Part shown: positions 11,703 through 23,215 of the stretch, piece by piece
How the letters are laid out: every line of letters starts with the position of its first letter
Numbering within the stretch: the stretch's first letter is position 1
Source of the DNA: Hansfordia pulvinata
Taxonomy: Eukaryota; Ascomycota; Sordariomycetes; Xylariales
NCBI GenBank assembly: GCA_006538405.1
Contig: BJKQ01000006.1
Location: 2,689,001-2,753,000, forward strand
DNA length: 64,000 nt
Direction: 5' to 3'
Program-made: the position numbers and the translations under genes
Notes under the pieces: model-generated
Database searches by the model: none
Seen by the model: the letters and a program-made list of their open reading frames with translations, nothing else
What the model was told of the DNA's origin: nothing

Positions 11703-14700
11703 GCCCGCATCGAAGCCGGGGCGAAGTGACGGCGGGTCTGCCTAAGTCGGGTGCTCTCTCTTTCAGAGTCGGCGACGGGGCTGCAAGGTGGGGTGGATGG
11801 ACTCGGTCATGACAGCACGGGTTCTGGTCGGTCCATTGGCGGCGGCGGCGGCGGCGAAAGGCTCAAAGGAGGTTCGGCTACTGTACATAATTGGTCGGCT
11901 GCAAGCCTACTGCAGCCAGTGCGTTAGTCAGGTAGGCTCGAGTACCAGGCTGCCTGGGAAGGACAGCGCCGACGCCGGCCTGCTTCCAGGTCGCGACTGC
12001 CCCCTCAGAAAAATTCTTATCTTATCGAGATACCGATTGTAGCATCGCCCCGACATATCGATACAGATCTGCCGCGCCAGCTGCTGGACGTGACTGGAGG
12101 CATCAATCATGTCGAGTGAAAGTGAATCTTCGATGCTCGAGATCGATGTCTCAACGTGGATCATCCAGGGCTCACAATCGATCGGCTCTGATGTGACTCG
12201 CCTGCTGCAGAATTGAAATTCCACTCTGCCATGCCGCAAATGCGGTCATCTTGCGGGAGGAACGCATGCTCTTCCAGATTGTGCTCTGGGCGCCGCTGGG
12301 AAGATGACCCCGCCGGTGATTTGACGACATGCGACCCCCGGAGCGCTCGTCTGACCGGGGCCGTAAGGGCGTCCGAGCTTCCGGGCTGCTGCACGCCGCA
12401 GACCCAAGGCTTGCCTTCGGCCGCCCGGATTGGCATCGCTACGGCGCCGCATGACTGCTTTGATCGGCTTAATCACGAGAACGGCCGGAAGCAAGAGAAG
12501 CCGGAGGGCTCGGAGGGCGCATGCATGCGGTGTCTTTCCCAAAGGGCACGGTGGCACGGTTTCGAGGCTTCAAGGCCTTTTGTTGTCTGCGTCTACTTGT
12601 GTCTTAGGCAGGTACCTTATTGTTTACCTTTCACTGCTTGCTGGCCAGCCGACGAACGAAGCGAACGAGTACTCGTACCCGCCGAACCCCGGCCAGATCC
12701 ATCCCACACGACGCACGTGTTGGCACGCCCGCTGCGTTTCTATTCTGAGAGCCCCTTTCGACACGTCCGTCCGGGAATGGGAGCCGCGGAGACACAGCGG
12801 ATCCCAGGATCGTGCCAGATGGGATGTAACGCCGCGCTGCAACCTGTAGGCGAGTGAGGTCCTCGTGCGTACGATAGGTACGTCTGGGCTGCGTACAATG
12901 GAAGTCTCCGGCAGTGCCGCCCAGCGCAGCACCGCAACCGACTTGTGGCCACCAGTGGTGCCTTCCATGTTCCAGACGCTCGAGGCCGCTTCCATCCGCC
13001 GACGCCCTGACTCCCTCGCAGCAGAGACGACTGGAAGGGACACCCGCGCGTCACGATCTGTGTACGTGTATGTGTACGTGTACGATACGGGTCCACGCAG
13101 CGCAGCTCGTACGTGGGATGTATCGTCCGCATGGGCCCGCCGGTTTCACGTGTTCCGCCCGCACTTCAACGACCTTGCACTCGCTCACGAGGCTGCTCGG
13201 CGGTGGCGCGTACTCGTACAGGCAAGGCCAGGTTCATGTACGGACACCCAGCATATCCAACGATCGATTCGCCTTGGTCTGGATTGGAGCCGTCGCCGGG
13301 CTGCCCGTCACGAAGACGGGCGCAGTAGTCCGGCGCGGGTTCTAAAACACATGATGAAATCTCCCTCGATCGGCTTGCAGATACACTTGACCTACTCGTA
13401 TTGCACATACCTTACTCGTACAAACTCCCGTCCCGTTTTAGGTGCCTACATAACGTAAGGTATCTGAGGTTACGTGCGTGGATACTCCAGTTGTACGGTC
13501 CCTGGTTGGATGCTTGGATGGGATGGATGCCGAATGACCACCAAGGGATGTATCCGTACATCCCTCCGTGCCCGCCCCCTGCGACCTGCTCGACTCTCCT
13601 ATCGGACGGAAATATCGTGGATATTGCGCAGCACCAGCGCCTCGCCTCGACAGCTTCTGGAATGCCCCGGGGTGTCTGCGGCGCTACATCTGCAGATCGA
13701 CAGCCCACAGGCGCGCCGGCAAGGTCATGGTCATACGAGTATTCGCAAGTCAATCCCTGGCCGCCACGTCCGCCCTGGTATGAGTACACGTCAACCGCCT
13801 GACGAGCCGTCGCACTCGCAACCCTAGTCACTCGGAACTCGCGGGGTCGGCCCAGTTGTCGGGCCACCGTGCCGAGGAGGCACCGCGCCAGCCGGGCCCA
13901 TCTGTGGGATGGTGGATGCGTGCGCGCGGGCGCGACGGGGCCACTGCGGCCAGCAGCTCGCTCAAGTAGCGACGGAGCGCTGGTGGGCGACCGGCCGGCT
14001 CCTGGGTCCGTCCGTCCCATGGATGGATCTGCTGGGTTGGTGGAAGGGTTCCAGGCTCCCATCCATAAGGTACCCAAGGCACTCGTAGAAGAGAGCCTGA
14101 ATCATGAGGTACCCGTACTCGAGCCAATACTCCCAGGTATCACCAAGGATGACCAAAGACGAGATGAATGACTGAAGCCCGCCAATGTACGAGTACTCGT
14201 ACCTCTTGAGTGTCCAAATAACGGGCGAGCAACAACTCAAACACTGGGATCATGGATGAGCCAGCCCTGTCGGCTGCACCAGCCAGGTCGTCGGCCGAGG
14301 GAGGAGGCTTGCGCGGATTGTGGCGTGGAAGGGCCCGCCCGGCGGCGAGTCGAGTGTCCGCCCGCCCGCCCGCCCGCCGACTGATGACTGATGACTGTGA
14401 GGCTCGGCGCCTCGTTGTGGTGGCGCGGGGTGTTGCTGGCTGGCTGGCTGGCTGTTTTTGCCGCCGTCTCCGCCGCCACCGCGGTCATGGCCATTGTCAG
14501 ATTACGCCACCGGGCATGACAGGACAGGCAGCTTCCCTAAAGATGCAGTTCCAACGATTGAAGGGACCTGCAGTCGTTCTGGTCGACGTTGCAGCGGATG
14601 TCAAGTGACCCCTCGCCATGGCGTCACTGGGTTGCCTCATCAAGCCACGGCGAACGAATCAAAATGTCTGACGGGAGCATCATGGTGGGCGGGCATTGGA

Positions 14701-17700
14701 ACCTGACCTGGTGAGAGGGGGGTACTTATGAGTACACACGAGAGTAGACATCTGCACTCAGACACCTTCACGGGGAAGGACCTACCTAGGTGCCAGATAT
14801 CTACATGTAGTCGTACGGGAACACTGATTCCCGCTGGGCAAAGGAATGAATGTTGGCCAGAGCGCATCCAATACTCGTCAGGTACTTTTGTACCTATGTT
14901 TCGGGGCAGCTGGAGGTATCCCATCTGGAAGACAGAGTCAGGTACATCCGCCTGTCCGTCTCAGGCGGCCATGACTGTTGAAGAGCAGAGATACCCTTTA
15001 CCAGAGGTACCCGCTTGAGTACGAGGTCCTAATCACATCAAGACTGTTTTTCTTCTGCACCAAGAACGTGCGCGACGGCGTCGAGGCCGCTCGGGGCGTC
15101 TTTCCGTCCTGTTCGTATGTCTGTCCGTCCGTCTGTCGCCAACCTCTGGCGTCAACCGAGCCCATCATGACACAACCTTTTACGAGCAGGTAGTTGGCCC
15201 AGCCTGCACTGCACGGCTTTTGGTTAGCCATGCGAATACAATACCGAGACAAGGCCTCGCTAGCGCGGCTGTGTCGCAGCTCGGATCCACGGAACAATAC
15301 AATCGGGCTGGACTGGCAAATTTTTTTTCCACCCTTTCCTTTCTTTCCTCACAATTCTCCGGCCTAATAATACTCGTAGAGCCTCCTGGGCGAGCCTAAC
15401 GCGCGTTTGGCGCTGGCCCTGGCCCGAAGCGCTGTAGCCGGGCAAACATCACGTCTCCGGACTACCAGTCAAGCAAGCAGCTAAGAATAGGCCCCCTCGC
15501 GACTAAATTATTACCAATAAAAAGGTCCAGACCCCTGACCGGTGACTGACACCGCTGCATCCGTCAGCAAGTTGGGGACTGTGGCGTGGGCGGGTGAAGA
15601 GAGGGAACAGCGAGGGATGGGCAACAGAGGAGGGAGATGGACAGGAAGGGACTTCGGACCGAAGACATGCCACGAAGAAAAGGTCCATCTGTCGCAGTCC
15701 CCCGGAGGAGGGCACTCGGGCAAACGCGAGTACGCGAGAGCCGATCTTCTCGTGTGCCAGGACCGTGTGGCCGCCGTACGAGTCTCCGTACTTGCACGTC
15801 ATTCGACTTGGGAATAGGGGACGAACGGTGTGCGACAGCTGGAGGCTTTCATGGGAGGTCAACTGGTAGCGCGCACTCATGAGAGGTTGGCCCTCATCAG
15901 ATTCACTGCGGCTAGGTAGGTACCTAGGTGCCTACTTTTACCTTAGGTCAGCGCGAGAATCCGTCCCCCGAAGAGTCAAAGGTGCGAGGCCGCATGGAAT
16001 GGTGCTGTCAGGTACCTGTACGGCGGGGTACGACGGTCTTGTCGATGACTGGAAAAACGAACATAGCGACTTTATCTACATGTAAATCAACTACGAGTAC
16101 AACACAGAACATGAAGGTGCGCAAGTATCCACATCCATCTCCCAGTGCTCGTACGAGTACACGCATGAAGAGCAAGGTACCTCCGTGCAACAAGAACAAT
16201 AACAACAGCAACAACAACAACACAAAAACCACGAGCACTACGAGTACACTACGGGACGAGGAGCACCCGGAGCCGTGCCCCGTTCAAGGCCGTGCTTTGC
16301 GGCTCCGCCGTGTTCCGAAGCTCTTCATTGGCGGAGCCAAGACAGGCGCTGGCTTGCCCAGCAGGTTTGGAGTGAGGCGCAGGACGCAGGAAATGGAAGA
16401 TGACCTTTGCCAATTTCCATCGACAGCCACCATGGCCCGGGCTCCGGCTGACTGGATCTGACCTGTGCTGGACCCATGGGCGCGTCTCCAGCCTCCATGG
16501 GGCTTCCCAGGCGTGCGGAGCAGGCTGAGGGCTGCGGGCTGGAGGGAAGAAGCAAAAGAAGGAAAAAAGAATGCTGTGGTGCCGCGGGCGCTGGGCTGGT
16601 GTGGCTGGACATCATCGAGTGGCTTGCTGGATCTGGGTTGCATGGATGGACCCTCTCACGCGTCTTGAACCCCTACATACGAGTATCCTGGAAAGTTGGG
16701 ACCCTGCCAGGCAGAACGCCGCATTCCAAAAATGAGTCGACACTAGCAAGGGGGGTCCCTGTCCTCGCGGTGTTTAGGTGACTCGTTTTCTCGAATTTTA
16801 TTTTTGCTCACCAGCAGAGTGTATGAGGACTGGCGGGTGCAGGGAGAATGAAATGTTCTTTGTTCTTATTGTTATCCCTCTCACCCTCAGGATCCAGACA
16901 AGACAATTTTCTACACCTGGGCGTGCTGGAGTGAGACCGGAAGAAACAGAACATAGAATGCAGAATCCGGCTTCGACTCACAACCCTCCTGTGCATCCCA
17001 ATGAACTGCTCGTACCGAGCCAGTACGAGTACTCGTACCTAGCAAGGTGCGCACAAGATGAGCGCTACGGATTGGTGGGGAAACCAAGAAGATCGGAAGT
17101 CCCGGCTGCGAGATGTCGAGCCACAAGGCAGACAGAAGAGACCCATTGATTTTCTCATGGCGGCTGGCTGGAGGTGTGGGATGGGTCATCCAATATCCAT
17201 CCCGTCCCGCAGACAGCCGCGGCTGAAGCCCGTCCAGCGCATTCCCAAGCGCCGCCCATAGCGTCGTCCTGTGCTTGTGGCTGTGGTTGATGATGATTTT
17301 CGGGGTTCGCCCTTTCCAAACATGACTGCCTCGTTTCCCCAGAATCGTTAGGTACCCATACTCGCATCTTCTCCCTCAACAGCACCGACCCGGGCCCCGA
17401 AGACTGGAAAACATCTACCCTCCTTGTTTGTACGAGATAAGATAGATCTCCGCGGAGCCGACAGCCCGCTGGCAGTCCACCTCTGGGGTCTGCTGCCAGC
17501 TTGCTTGCCCGTATCTGCGAGCGATCGCAACTGGAGGCAGCATCCGAGCCCAAGGGTTGGCGGGGCGCAGAAGACATACCGTGAGTCTCTTCCATTGCCA
17601 CGGCCGACCAAGCGGAGTATCTATAGGTACGAGTAGACATCGGCAGGGGGTGAGGGGCACTCAAGTCGCTCACAGGGCTCTGCTCATCGGGTGGAGGTGC

Positions 17701-19945
17701 GGCATGAAGTCCCTCTGTTCTCTGTACGTACGAGTACGGGTACATCCATCAAGCTGGACGAGTTGTCGACCAACGTTTTCATGTACGGGTACGCCGGACA
17801 TCCGAGGCAATGTGGTACATATGGCCAAGTTCCTCACTCCAAGTAGATTCCCCGTGTGGGTTCCCTTTCTCATACTCGTAGACACTCGCACTGGAAAGAC
17901 TCTCCCCGCCCAGCCGTGCCAGCCAAGAGGCAGAGGTCTCCATCATAGACTGCAAGCTGGGCTGGGCATCAGCTCAGGTTGAGGCCGCGCAGACTCATCA
18001 GGCGCAAGCCTGAGATCTGATCGCGCAAGTAGCTGGTACGAGTACTGCTACAACTGCAGCCTCCACTGTTGTAGTCTGGGGCAGCCTGACCCGGTCATGT
18101 GCGACTGGTTCGTTCGGGTACAGGAGAGAAAGACAAGATCCAGTACTCCCGGTATCCACTGCGTCCCAGGGCCCGGAGATCCATATTCCTCGTAGCTGGA
18201 GGTGAGGTACATGGAGGTATTTGGTGCCTCTGGTCCAGACATAGCGGGGTGCGAACAGGTTTGCTGGAACCCGACTCCGGAGCCGCGCACGTCGCGGTAT
18301 CCTTCCATCTCTCGCAAGGGAAGGTGCGGCCTGTACCTTTCGCCGACTGGATGCTCGTGCGAGTACCTATTACCATGGGACCCGAAAGGACCGACCGGGA
18401 GTGTTCTCATGGAAGGAACCTGCAGATACATGTACATGAAGCAGATGCCTACATGTAGATACTTGTACTCGTACCCCTAGCTGGACCTGACTTGACCAAT
18501 GGATCTGATCCGGACGAGTCCCGTGGTGGCAGGCGCAGGCGCAGGCGAAGGCGCAGGCGCAGTCGCGGATGCAGGCAGCACCTGCAGGTCGGGTCGCGAT
18601 AAAAATACCTCGACTTCCCTGGCCCTGACCACGTCACCCCTCCACCTCGCGACCCTGCTGCCCGCAAGCAGAAGTCCACGTCTTTCACCCCCCTCGCACC
18701 GCCGACGTTCGTCAGGTCAAAACATACACACACACATACACACACAAGAGCAACCCAGCTGGCTAGCCCACATTATTTCCTACCTAGCCAGCCTTGCTTT
18801 ACCCAGGCCTACCCTGTCTCTCGCACCCCTCCCTCGCCGCGCCCTGCACCATCGGGGGCCCATCTCCTGTTCTGCCCTCCGTTTTCTTTTTTCTGCTTGG
18901 CCGTGCTTCTGCCCGCCCGCTCCATGTAGCTTGCATACCTACCTTCTTGCTTCTGCTCCGGCTGCGAGTCTCTGCGTGTACGATATTACCTCCAGGCGTG
19001 CTCGTCTTCGTATCACATCGAGTCCTCACGCACTGCACCTGCCAACCGACAAGCCCCGGCCCAACACGTGCTTTTGTCGCGTGTCGTGAAACGCTCAAGC
19101 GGCAAATTGTCATTCCCAGCCTGGTCAGTCGCCCGCCCGCCAGACTAAACAACCGACGCAGGTGAAACTGGCGGATTCCACCATCCCTCCTTCGGATAGC
19201 CGTGGCCTTCGCGGCGCTCCTCGGCGCCGATCCCGCCAGACCCGCGCTCTCGGAATAGTCGTCGCCGCCGCGGCCCCCTTGGGTCCAATAACACTAACCT
19301 CCGCTCAGGCGACCCGTCCCTAGAATCCCCTTTTTTTGCTGTCGCTCCACTCTGCGCAAGACGCTGGCGCCCCCTTCGTCGCCGCTTACGCACATCTGGC
19401 CAGACCCCGGATTTTTGCCCGCCGCCCGCCTGCCCGGCTGCTACCAGGAATACTCGTACACGACTGCCTGCCACACAGCACGGCACAGCATAATAGCACA
19501 GCACGGGGCAACAGACAGACCGCGCCCAGGGCAGGGCTACGACCACGACCACGACCACGTACGAGTACACGTACGTAACGGGTACGGCGGCTCGACGAGC
19601 GACGACAACCACGATAGCCTCGACGCACGTCCGCGTACCCACGCAAAGTACTCGCTAGTACTCCCTCTCTCCCGCCCCTCTTCGTCTCTCCAGTCTGATT
19701 CTCTCTCGCCCTCTCGCTACTCAGGCACGCCTTGCCGGGTCCCTAACTCGTACTCCGCACGCTACGAGTACCTACGCTTCGGGTACGGCACGGCACAGGC
19801 CACCCAACGCCTCCTGAACCGCAGGCGCCCCCAAAATCCTAACACGTCGGCCTGCAAGGGTTCGTCCGTCACTTACACCGAGCAGGCACCACACAGCCCA
19901 CTCTGTTGCGTCTGATGTGTATGCGTCCTGCCTGAGCAAGCAATC
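11703..19945. other. 8.2-kb gene-free region rich in the TACGAGTA/TACTCGTA motif
   Basis: No ORF here shows domain, codon or splice structure of a real gene. ORFs of 60-200 codons overlap on opposite strands and read as noise. The stretch holds many TACGAGTA/TACTCGTA octamers, GGTACCTAGGT-type tracts, a (GGCGCA)n-like repeat (18530-18580) and CACACA (18723-18750). The last 1.4 kb is CT-rich and probably the promoter and 5' leader of the downstream 1089-codon gene. Confidence 0.6.
18530..18580. repeat. Imperfect GCAGGC hexanucleotide repeat
   Basis: About seven imperfect GCAGGC/GAAGGC units with interruptions, in non-coding DNA. Confidence 0.75.
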
Positions 19946-22900
19946 ATGGCCTCCAGTAAGTCTGAGCCGCCTGCCAAGGATAACCCAGACTTGTCTTTCT
20001 CTTTTCATGCCATTACCACCCCCGAGCCCACTCATGCCGTGACCACCTCGGAGCCCGCTCACTTTCATGCCCCTGCCCACGCCGACCCTGTCCGCGATCG
20101 AGCAAACCTCGATCTGGAAGATCGTGTCCCTGTCCCTCGCTCGGGACATGCTGCCCAAAAAGAGCACGTCGACTTTGCCCTAGCTGACGACGCTGCTTAC
20201 GACCCTGCCATGCCTCTCCGCGCTTCCACCTTCCCGGCCAAATCCCATATAGAGCAGAGTTCCGAGCCAGCGCTCATGCCTCAGCCTATTCAGAGAAGAG
20301 GCACCGGCACCAAGGCTCGGTTGGAACGACTCTCAGCGTTCTTTCCGTCGCTAATCAGCCCGACCGCAGATACCGCTCCCGCCCTGCCCGAGAAGGCCGT
20401 CCCCGAGCAGTGGCCCATTACACAGGACCCTTCTCCTTCGCCTGGTCTGCCCTACAGACCTGCAAACGAGCCCGGCATGGCCATCTCCAAAGCGCCGACG
20501 GACCCTCCTCAGTCCAAGAGCCACGGCCGTATCCCATCCGACGCCAGGTCTCTCAAGGCCTCAGCTTCCAAGCTGATCAAGCCGATGCTCTCGTCCTCGT
20601 CACCCCCGCCCATGCCTATGCCCGCGCAGGAAAAGGCCCGAACCACGCCGCCTCCCGATGCTCAGCCCAAAGATTCCCGCAGCTCTTCCGCTCTGACAAG
20701 AGACACGGACAACGACTCGAGCCACAGAAGCAGTTCCGGCCCGCCAACGCCGCCTGGCAACAACCCCGGGGGCTTGATGCCCGAACCCAGAGGGAGGAGC
20801 TCTTCTGCGCAGCCGCCCAACGCACGGAACGGACCGGCAAACCCCGGAAGTCGCGTCGTCTCTGCCGCCCACATTCCCCGCCCGCCGTCCAGCAATGACA
20901 GTCAAAGCCCAACGCGGGAAAGCCGCGGTAGGCTGCGGCGCAGCTTCTTGCCTGGCGGCCGTTCAAGATCGCACTCAAGAGACCCATCGTCGGTCAAGGG
21001 GAAGCCTGGCTCGGCATGGATCCTAGGACAAAACTCCGACTACAACACATCATTCTTAGCCAACGGCGAAAAAGTCCCTGAGATGTGGAACGAGGCTGGC
21101 AACATTCATGTCCACCTCCACGCAAAGGGGACTGGCGGCGGCGCGTGCTTCAAAGTCCCTCACTTCGCCATCACCAACTCCATCGTCTTCAACGAATTGA
21201 TGGACGAGGAGCTCAATTCCAACTCGCCCACAGCGTCTGGGCGCGGCCGTCTGGGTGACAGCCTTTCGGTAGAGGACGCCACGAGGAAGCAGTTCGCGCC
21301 TTCGCCAGAGCTCCGCGAGGGGGAATCGCGGATGTTCCTGCCGGTTTGCATGTCTGAGCCCGGCCACGTGTCGCAGAAAGACATTGAACGCCTCGTCTCT
21401 GTGCGCAATCTCTTCGCCTTCCTGACTGGGCAGCCTCTGGTGGCTACGGAAGCGCAACCCACACTATTCAAGGTTCTTTTGCAAGTGGCGGGTCTCCTTC
21501 AGGAATATGGCTTCACCAACTTTGACGGGACCACCTTTGGTGAGTCGATGGAGATGAGCTTCAGCTTCTTCTTGGAGCAGAACAACCTGGGCGATGTCAG
21601 GGGTAGCCGGGAAAAGAATCTAGAGGCCCTAGTCCTGGGCGAGCGCCTGCGCTCATTGACGCTCTACAATGAGGCTTTCACCCACGCCGCTGGGAAGTAC
21701 GCGGCGATCCGAGAGCTCAAGTCTCCCGTCTGGGACCTGCTTTCGCCTACCACACAGCAACGCTTGGAACGTGCCCACTTTGAATTGGTGGACAGGCAGA
21801 CCAGCGTCAACAACCGTCTTGAGTCGTTCGAGTTCCCAGCGCTTTTCTCGGGCGTTGCTCAGTCAGCCATGCTGTTCCAGGGAGTGAAATTCGCCACCTG
21901 GCGCAGAGCCTTCGGTCGCATGCGGACCTTCGTCCTGAACCACTACAAGACCAAGTTTGGCAGCTGGCCTCCGAAGGCTCGCAACAAGAAGAATCCCTTC
22001 ACGGAGAGTGGCCTGAACAGGCTTGTGCTCAAGATGCTATACGCCGACCTCTGCAGCCTGTACGACTTGCTGGTGGACCGTGAATCGGTCACGACCCGGG
22101 CCGTGGACCAGAGCGCCGACGACATTGATGAAAATGATAACTCGATCGCTTCGGCCATGCGCAGCATCTTGACAGAGTTCGACACATCCTCTCCACCGGT
22201 TTTGCCGCCCATCCCCTTCGATCTTCCCAAGCTGCCCGACATGGCAAGCATCCAGGAGAACTACCACAGCCTTCCATTCAAGGAGAAGACGAGACTCAAC
22301 AAGAGTATTCAGGATTACCAGCTGCTTCTCATTCTGAATAAGGCCTACGACTTTGAGACGTTCAAGCAAAAGTCGCCTTTCCTCGACGAATTCAAGGACT
22401 TTGAGTACAAGGAGGCCAAGGGCAAGTCGGTGTTGGAGGTAGCGGACCAGCGTCTTGGCTACTGGTTGTTCCTTTACGTGTGCATTCAGTGCTTGCCGAT
22501 GCTGGTGGTGGACGCGCCCAATCTCCAGTTCACCGAAGCAGTCGAGTACTTCCTATGCCAGCCCCCGAAGGGACATGCGCCTTGGGTCAGCGATTCATCC
22601 GTTCGCAAGAGATGGTACGAGGTGCCTGGCGGTGGCGGGTTGGTGGAGCTGTCAACCGACGCGGTGGAGTTCAGCATCGAAGGCACTTATCAGCGAAGCT
22701 ACTGCTGGATCGCGCCCAAACATTGGGAGGCAGAAGCACCAAATCCCGCCGTGCAGTCGCCGCCGGGCGATGCATACCTGCCGCCGCTACAGCCACCTCA
22801 GTCCGTCTTTGAGGATAACGATCCAAACGCGTCGAGGAGCGAGTCGCCGTCCTCGGGGCCACCGGGGGCGGCGCTACGGTCACGGACGTCCTCGCCAAGC

Positions 22901-23215
22901 AGCAACAGCAGATCTCATGCGTACCGCAAGAGTATTGCGATAGGGCTGGAGCCTGTTGCGTTGCCGGACAACGCGACCATGCCGGGATCGAGGTTGTCGA
23001 GCGCCAGAGTGCCGTCGCCGGCGCAGCGACCCCCCAGTACGACCATGATGGATCGCAATAGGTCTTCAGGCAACATGACGGGGATGAGCTCGGAGTACAG
23101 CGGGTCAGTCCCGGCATCGCCGACCGTGGCGCCATCAGCGCAAGGGGGCAGCACGTTTGACGACATTCTCGGGACGGTGGAGAAGAAGCCGAAGAAGAAG
23201 AGGATGTTTTTCTAA
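19946..23215 (+). CDS. Large conserved fungal protein of unknown function
   Basis: An intronless 1089-residue protein starting MASSKSEPPAKDN. Residues 1-350 are Pro/Ser-rich and look disordered. A globular core runs from about 350 to 930, beginning SAWILGQNSDYNTSFLANGEKVPEMW. It includes a BTB-like stretch (VHLHAKGTGGGACFKVPHFAITNSIVFNELM) and a long helical region (TWRRAFGRMRTFVLNHYKTKFGSWPPKA and later). The tail is Ser/Pro-rich and ends KKPKKKRMFF. I recognise it as a widely conserved filamentous-fungal hypothetical protein. I tentatively link it to the DUF8004 family, from memory only. No catalytic motif or membrane span is visible. A CT-rich leader precedes the start. Confidence 0.9.
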   Translation: MASSKSEPPAKDNPDLSFSFHAITTPEPTHAVTTSEPAHFHAPAHADPVRDRANLDLEDRVPVPRSGHAAQKEHVDFALADDAAYDPAMPLRASTFPAKSHIEQSSEPALMPQPIQRRGTGTKARLERLSAFFPSLISPTADTAPALPEKAVPEQWPITQDPSPSPGLPYRPANEPGMAISKAPTDPPQSKSHGRIPSDARSLKASASKLIKPMLSSSSPPPMPMPAQEKARTTPPPDAQPKDSRSSSALTRDTDNDSSHRSSSGPPTPPGNNPGGLMPEPRGRSSSAQPPNARNGPANPGSRVVSAAHIPRPPSSNDSQSPTRESRGRLRRSFLPGGRSRSHSRDPSSVKGKPGSAWILGQNSDYNTSFLANGEKVPEMWNEAGNIHVHLHAKGTGGGACFKVPHFAITNSIVFNELMDEELNSNSPTASGRGRLGDSLSVEDATRKQFAPSPELREGESRMFLPVCMSEPGHVSQKDIERLVSVRNLFAFLTGQPLVATEAQPTLFKVLLQVAGLLQEYGFTNFDGTTFGESMEMSFSFFLEQNNLGDVRGSREKNLEALVLGERLRSLTLYNEAFTHAAGKYAAIRELKSPVWDLLSPTTQQRLERAHFELVDRQTSVNNRLESFEFPALFSGVAQSAMLFQGVKFATWRRAFGRMRTFVLNHYKTKFGSWPPKARNKKNPFTESGLNRLVLKMLYADLCSLYDLLVDRESVTTRAVDQSADDIDENDNSIASAMRSILTEFDTSSPPVLPPIPFDLPKLPDMASIQENYHSLPFKEKTRLNKSIQDYQLLLILNKAYDFETFKQKSPFLDEFKDFEYKEAKGKSVLEVADQRLGYWLFLYVCIQCLPMLVVDAPNLQFTEAVEYFLCQPPKGHAPWVSDSSVRKRWYEVPGGGGLVELSTDAVEFSIEGTYQRSYCWIAPKHWEAEAPNPAVQSPPGDAYLPPLQPPQSVFEDNDPNASRSESPSSGPPGAALRSRTSSPSSNSRSHAYRKSIAIGLEPVALPDNATMPGSRLSSARVPSPAQRPPSTTMMDRNRSSGNMTGMSSEYSGSVPASPTVAPSAQGGSTFDDILGTVEKKPKKKRMFF

